NCBI GenBank assembly: GCA_963969595.1
Contig: OZ018412.1
Span: 14,448,501 to 14,512,500 of the forward strand
Reading direction: 5' to 3'
Origin: Neckera pumila
Taxonomy: Eukaryota > Streptophyta > Bryopsida > Hypnales > Neckeraceae
Length of the DNA stretch: 64,000 nucleotides
Part shown: piece after piece, positions 59,042 to 64,000 of the stretch
Position numbering within the stretch: position 1 is the stretch's first letter
How the letters are laid out: every line of letters begins with the position of its first letter
Program-made: the position numbers and the translations under genes
Notes under the pieces: model-generated
Database searches by the model: none
Seen by the model: the letters and a program-made list of their open reading frames with translations, nothing else
What the model was told of the DNA's origin: nothing

Positions 59042-59556
59042 ACCCCAAAATCCTGTTGCAACCCTACAACCCTGTTGCAACCAGATGAACGAGATGGAGA
59101 GAGTGCCCACGGATGAATGGCCTCATCCATTTTTATTCATCCGTTCACTTACTGCCAGAGTTTGCCTTCGGAACATGCTTATGCTAGTGTGGTGACCAAT
59201 AATTTTAATAATACCGCTCAGTATAGTAGAAACTTCCATAAGGTAATAGCCATTGGTATATTACATACAGAGTATTAGAGAGGAGTATAATACATTAGAG
59301 AGGTTATTGCTTTAGAGAGGGGTTGCAACATCAATGCCATTTGAAGATTTATTTAGTTGGCTGTAATTTCATGGCACTCTTGGACTAAAGTCAGATTCAC
59401 TAGAATGACATCTGGATTCCAAATTCAATAAAAGTTGCTTTTCTTTATTTACTTATTTTGTACATCTTCAATGAGTCTAGGCTGGGACGAAGGAATAATA
59501 TCACTTTAGAGAGGTCTTTGGATCATAGAAGTTCACTTTTTAGAAGGTCTATCATA

Positions 59557-59811
59557 CATTAGAAGAGATTTGAGGCCTCTAAGAGACTGTGAGTTATCCT
59601 GCGTTCCTAGACTATAGGAACATAGGAAAGCTGCTGGCTGATGTGGCCGAGAGATTGCCATGTCATTTTTGAAAAAAAAAAAAAAAAAAAAGATTAGCCT
59701 AAAATAATATTTGGGAGAGATTTTACAGCCTGTACCGATTGTTCATAGATCTGGCCAGATTGGGGAATGGGCTTGAAACGGCCCTCCAATGCCCTCAAAT
59801 CTCCCCTAATG
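59557..59811. mobile_element. MITE with CATTAGAAGAGATTTGAGG ends (255 bp)
   Basis: Left end CATTAGAAGAGATTTGAGGC and inverted right end CATTAGGGGAGATTTGAGGG, identical in their first 20 bases to the copy at 38179-38420. Interior: GCTGATGTGGCCGAGAGATT, then an A-run of 19 and GGCTTGAAACGGCC. Non-coding. Confidence 0.7.
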
Positions 59812-60804
59812 TTTTTTTAGGGTCTTGTATGCTTGCCTGTGATCACCAAGGAGTTTTTTTTCAAAATTGTTCTCTATAAGTGTTGATTATTGGGCCAATA
59901 ATTTAGGGGAATACTCTGTACAATCTAGTTCATTAAATTATCAAATGCTTTCATTTTGATGAGATGTGCATGAAAAAATAAGGCAAAATCTTGGGAGGAA
60001 AAGTCTATTGATTTTTGAATGATTTTCAAGCAAATTTCCATTGTTCCACAATAATCCCATACACGGGTTGGTATTCCTTGCCAAATAAATAGTTAAAGCT
60101 AACAAAAATTACTTGGCAACCTTTGGAAAAAATAATAAATAACTCAAATATTTTTTAAATATTTTTGTTTGAGTTTGGTACGAGGTTTGGTACTTTGCTG
60201 CATCAATATTGCTAGGAAGTTGTCTTTCCTCTATCCTCATGAGGCAACAGTAGAATACTCTATCCTAATGCACAATTTTGTCATTCATTTCCTTCTCTCC
60301 TCATTTGTGAGCTAGTATTGTTGTTTGTCGTTTAAAATGGAAATGGTTGTATAAGTAAAAATATAAGAGCATTATAAGACAATGGTTCTCAAGTATCAAT
60401 AAATAGATTCTAGGTTACTTGCCTTTATTTCTAAAGAAGAAATAGAGAGAGCTATAGAAAAGGAGTTTGCACCTATGAATGAAAAATTGGAGAAGGAGCA
60501 AGTGGCAATGCCAAAGAAGATCTTCAAGAGACTAGAAAGGACCAAGAAACAATTCTACTCAAACTCATAGTGGCACCCATGGAAAAAACAAGAAACAAGG
60601 GAAGAAGCAATTAATCCAAAATTCCCAACATTGTGGCCTCCTATCTATAAAGTTTGGTTAAACAACATTGAACTATTGAAGATTGATGGAACTTCTTTGA
60701 AATTTATTTGTAAAACTTGAGCAATATCTTTGACTACTAAGGGGATTCTATTCAAATGGAGAATTGAAAGACAACATCAAGAGGTATGTCATACTTGACA
60801 ATTA

Positions 60805-61000
60805 CAATAGAACCTCTAGCTTAGTGTATAATACCGGGACTAGAGGTTTATGCATTTGGAGAGGAGCATTAATGGCCACTTACTAACGTGACATCTAACT
60901 ACACTACTTTCTAAGAAAAATCCTTGAAATTGGGCCCACCCTACTATCTCTTACGGCATATTATGCACTAATAGAGTATGCACTAAGAGAGATTCTAGTG
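60805..61000. mobile_element. TA-flanked pogo/mariner-like MITE, copy 3 (196 bp)
   Basis: TA on both sides. Ends CAATAGAACCTCTAGCTTAG and, inverted, CACTAGAATCTCTCTTAGTG. The interior follows copy 1 in the same orientation (GGCCACTTACTAACGTGACA, TTATGCACTAATAGAGTATG). Non-coding. Confidence 0.75.
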
Positions 61001-61682
61001 TACTTTGCTAAGTCTTCACAACATTGCCAAATCATTGGCCCTTACCTACTTCATTGCGCTTGCAGTGTTTTACCTAGAGGTCTCAAACTTGATGAAAAAT
61101 GACTGAAGAGAATGGATGCTCCTTAGAAGAAAAATGACTTTGAAGAGAATGTAGCAAGTGGTTGAATCACTGCAATATCCGCCACCTTCAGTGCAAATCA
61201 GTTTCAGAATTCTGGAAAGGTACAATTGTCTCTGCATCCAACAAGTACGATATCCCAAGTTGAAATCGACAACCACTGATAAAAATTGCACACTTCTTTC
61301 ATTCTTTGGGAGAGCTAGAATAGAGCTTTAAGCAAGATTCTAAATTACCAGCATCCGGCAAGATTCATTCCCAGCAAAAGACTTCAGAAAACCATCCTGT
61401 GGAATGCGAGAAAACAAATGAACAAGATCCACAGCTTCAAGAACTCCAGAATATATACCAGCTTGTGTAACTAAACACAAGAATGACCACATTATATGTA
61501 ATACTTCAGAAAAAATAACTTTTAAAGGTCACATATATAATACATGGAACAGATTCGCAGTCACCCTTGGTACACAAAAGAGCATAATTTTGCTTCTGAA
61601 TACCTTCTTAAATCTGCACTCCATAAACCTCACTAAGATGCTAAAGAGCCGCACCTACTTTTTACTTACTCTATACAATAAT

Positions 61683-63754
61683 CTAAGCAGCAAATGACTT
61701 CCCACATCCGCAGGTTGATGAGGCATTCGGATTACTGAAGGAGAAGCCGCCCCCAATCAGGGCATCGCTGTAGTCCAACTGCATCCCGAAGAGAAACAAC
61801 AGGCTCTTGGGATCGCAAACTGCAAGGTATCAAGACGTCAGTTACCCTATATTAGCGTACAAAACAATTCAAAGCGACTAAACCCATCCAATTCCAGAAA
61901 TAGGAAAACAAAACTGTTCAACGTAAAACCAACGATTGATATGCTCTTGGCCGAATTCATTACAATGACATATTTCACAGCCCTAATTTTGTGACACAGC
62001 TTCCAAAAGACTGGGACTGTTACAGTAGAACCTCTCTTAGTGCATACTTTGTTAGTGCATAATATGCACTAAGAGAAATAGTACTTTGAAGCCTTTATTG
62101 ATGAATAGTGATTGGAGGCCTTGTAGTTAGAAGCCATGTGGTTGAGGCCCTGTAGTTAGAAGCCACGTTAGGCAGTGAACAGTACTGCACCTCTCCAAAT
62201 GCATAAACCTCTCCTAGTGCATAATCCCCACACTATGCACTAAGAGAGGTTCTACTGTATATATCTGAGGTTCCAGAAGAAAGTCTGTGCCAATTTCTTA
62301 AAATTTCGAGGATAAATTAGACCACGGCAAATGTGGTGCTGACATAAATTACAATTCCACTTGATGAGATCATGCAGGCCTTACCCATTTTGAAACCCTC
62401 GTAATCGATGACCGAGTCATCAGGCCGAAGGTTGGAAGTCTCTTCAAAGTCCATCACGTAAGACATGCCGGAGCAGCCACCCTGCCTCACTCCTACACGC
62501 AGGCACAACTCCTTGTCTTGGCTGGCCCTTAATTTGCTCAAGTGAAGCAATGCTTTCTCTGTGAGGGAGATCGCAGGCGCCACACTCGCTGCGGATGCAG
62601 TTGCTGCTCGTCATTTGGTCAAACCAAGGGATAACATCAGTAAATCAACAAAAAAAAATTCACATCCTCCCAGAGTACGATGTCAAAAGCATTGCAACTG
62701 CGGAACAATGTTTTTTCTTCTGGCTACCATCAGCGGGTGCCACCTGCTTACAAAGTTGACAAGCATACAAAGGACTGGAAAGAAAGTGATAAAAGGATGT
62801 GGCGCAGAAAAGATTCCGGACGAGTAATGCGTTCGAAACCCTAACTAAAATTACCCGCATTTATACCCACAGGAGTGAGCCGCAACACCACATGCATATG
62901 CACACACTGTAACAACGTGTACCTATCGTCGAAGAAGGCATTCAAGGCATCTACCGATAGTTCTCATAACACTTCATTACTTTTGCATGCGGTATCCGAA
63001 TGCATAAATTCTTTGGAGCGGTGGAATCCTATTCCATTCGCCAGAAGAGAATATATAAATTTGACAAGTCTAGTAAGAGGAACTATGCTCAACAGAAAAA
63101 AATGGCGACTCTGGGTGTCTCTACATCCAAGACTAAAAGCATAAAGCGCCCGTAATCAATCCATCCCAGGACATGCCCCAATTGATTTACCAAAAGCGCT
63201 ACATGGTTCGGAATCCTGATGATTCGAAACCCGGATTCACACAAGAAACACAAACCCTAGCCACACCAGAAATTCGAGAGAAAAGAAGAAAATAGACTGA
63301 CCAGAGCCCGACAACGCCCGCACGGCAGCGCACGAACATACGAAAATACGCAAGAAAAATCTAATGAGAGGAACTATGCTCAACAGAAAAAATGGCGATT
63401 CTGAGAGTCTCTACCGCTACGGAAAAAGGCATAAGGCGTCCGGAATCCATCCATCCCCTGACATGCCCCAATTGATTTAACAGAAGCGCTACATGGTTCG
63501 GAATCCCTGACGCTTCGACACCCAGATTCACAAACGAAACACAAACCCTAGTCACACCAGAATTTCCAGAGAAAACACTAACCAGAGTCCGCCGAAGCCC
63601 GGATTGAATTCCTCCGGTGCGAGCTTCGCATCGCCACCGAAACGGAGGAGCTGGTGGTCACGCCACAAGATACCACCCTCGACGACGACACCACCCTCGC
63701 GGAGGTGTGCGAAGAAGCCCAAGGAGTGGTAGCCATCGCCGCGAAAGCTGCCAT
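61683..63754 (-). CDS. SUFA: Plastid A-type Fe-S carrier SufA/CpIscA (175 aa, 3 exons)
   Basis: Carries or transfers Fe-S clusters in the chloroplast SUF pathway. Exons (minus): 63583-63754, 62385-62603 and 61683-61819, joined in phase 1 both times with GT-AG introns; total 528 bases. Residues 1 to about 60 are rich in Ser/Ala/Val/Arg and free of acids ([20 protein letters not shown]...), a classic chloroplast transit peptide. The mature part begins near [15 protein letters not shown] at 65. The three ligand cysteines are present: Cys101 in QGGCSGM and Cys167/Cys169 in [10 protein letters not shown] at the C-terminus. [20 protein letters not shown] and [16 protein letters not shown] match plant CpIscA closely. 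A GTG at 62583 that opens the core frame is an internal Val, not a start. Intron 1 (979 bases) holds a duplicated block that includes a copy of the exon 1 end, and intron 2 (565 bases) holds a pogo-like MITE. Confidence 0.96.
62023..62257. mobile_element. TA-flanked pogo/mariner-like MITE, copy 4, in SufA intron 2
   Basis: TA on both sides. Ends CAGTAGAACCTCTCTTAGTG and, inverted, the identical CAGTAGAACCTCTCTTAGTG, a perfect 20-bp inverted repeat, so this is the best-preserved copy (235 bp). It lies wholly inside intron 2 and should be spliced out. Confidence 0.85.
63066..63607. repeat. Direct duplication in SufA intron 1, reaching into exon 1
   Basis: 63066-63326 and about 63355-63607 run parallel about 281-291 bases apart: AGAGGAACTATGCTCAACAG, GACATGCCCCAATTGATTTA, AGCGCTACATGGTTCGGAAT, AACACAAACCCTAG and CACACCAGAA occur in both. 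The right copy ends in the last part of coding exon 1 and its donor (minus strand CTCTG/GTTAG). The left copy keeps a corresponding CTCTG/GTCAG at 63302/63301, a relic exon end inside the intron. Confidence 0.85.
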
Positions 63755-64000
63755 CTCCTCTGCGAGCTCACAAGATGCAAATTCCCTTCACAAATTTCCT
63801 GCACAAATTTCCTGTACAAATTTTCCTGTACTGTACAAGATCCCGTCGTTGGAATGGAGTGCGGGGGTAATCTGCACGGGCCTATAGGGGAGATGTGAGG
63901 AGATCACGGGCGGCGCGAGGAAGACGAGCACGACCCTGGCACTCGGAAGCAATCGCTGTGCACACGCCGAATGAGGACTGCCCGTTCGTTGGGTCGACGG
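63755..64000. other. Upstream region of SufA
   Basis: Promoter and 5' UTR side of the minus-strand SufA gene. 63784-63836 contains three tandem copies of ACAAATTTCCTG-like sequence followed by TACTGTACAAG, a partial relative of words near 30850. The rest is GC-rich. A gene may begin to the right, outside the window. Confidence 0.4.

Larger units (their letters stand above)
58810..61682. other. Intergenic between the zinc-finger gene and SufA
   Basis: 58810-59060 is the promoter/5' side of the zinc-finger gene with a telobox. 59220-59345 contains GAGAGGAGTATAATACATTAGAGAGG-like words (quoted in part) that vaguely resemble CAGTAG-ended MITEs but without clear ends. Two defined MITEs lie at 59557 and 60805. 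60460-60600 is A-rich and reads like a decayed retroelement gag in the plus frame (EKLEKEQ-type), not supported further. No gene. Confidence 0.4.

Noticed and set aside
62581..62583. GTG as a start of a short IscA-like protein
   Set aside because: A phase-matched upstream exon encoding a transit peptide was found, so the GTG is an internal valine.

Overview
This window is plant nuclear DNA. It holds spliced genes with GT-AG introns, teloboxes beside several genes, a chloroplast transit peptide, the cellulose-synthesis cofactor STELLO, a plant organelle zinc-finger (OZ/VAR3) protein and a lectin receptor kinase relic. Gene bodies are GC-richer than the very AT-rich spaces between them, and most introns are short (about 70-500 bp). 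A non-seed land plant would fit, but that is a weak inference and I cannot name the species.

Layout. 1-950: one intronless FrnE/DsbA-like oxidoreductase gene (minus strand). About 950-17500: no convincing gene, but a dense bed of non-autonomous DNA transposons: a 1.25-kb fold-back element split by a 1.9-kb CACTA-like element, a 519-bp CACTA fold-back with a 3-bp target duplication, and about 0.93-kb TTAA-flanked piggyBac-like elements. It also has a 114-bp pure TA run and a hairpin resembling a miRNA precursor. 17570-21321: a wrecked L-type lectin receptor kinase pseudogene, then an apparently intact gene for a 338-residue protein made of two nearly identical 170-residue units, each with three GF-(x)n-DLN-(x)n-YLCF modules (MABP/beta-prism-like). 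22300-40300: again almost all repeats, including a 1.1-kb perfect-length palindrome, more TTAA elements, nested miniature elements and an 84-89 bp minisatellite.

40591-63754 is the gene-rich part: GCP4 (gamma-tubulin complex component, 16 coding exons reconstructed, one GC-AG intron), STELLO (single exon, minus), a possible tiny gene divergent from STELLO, an OZ/VAR3-type RanBP2 zinc-finger protein (8 exons, minus) and a plastid SufA/CpIscA A-type iron-sulfur scaffold (3 exons, minus). I rebuilt exon chains by reading splice sites and checking phase. The totals divide by three and the proteins read through (722, about 883 and 175 residues).

The genes are unlinked housekeeping functions: thiol redox, microtubule nucleation, cellulose synthase assembly, organelle RNA processing and plastid Fe-S assembly. 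The only local theme is the lectin-kinase relic next to the MABP-like repeat gene, both of which could have to do with surface recognition or defence; that link is a guess. The strongest unusual signals are the family of TTAA-flanked elements (at least five long copies, one short, one remnant), the nested fold-back/CACTA insertion with an uninterrupted sister copy in the same window, and the exon-edge duplication in SufA intron 1.
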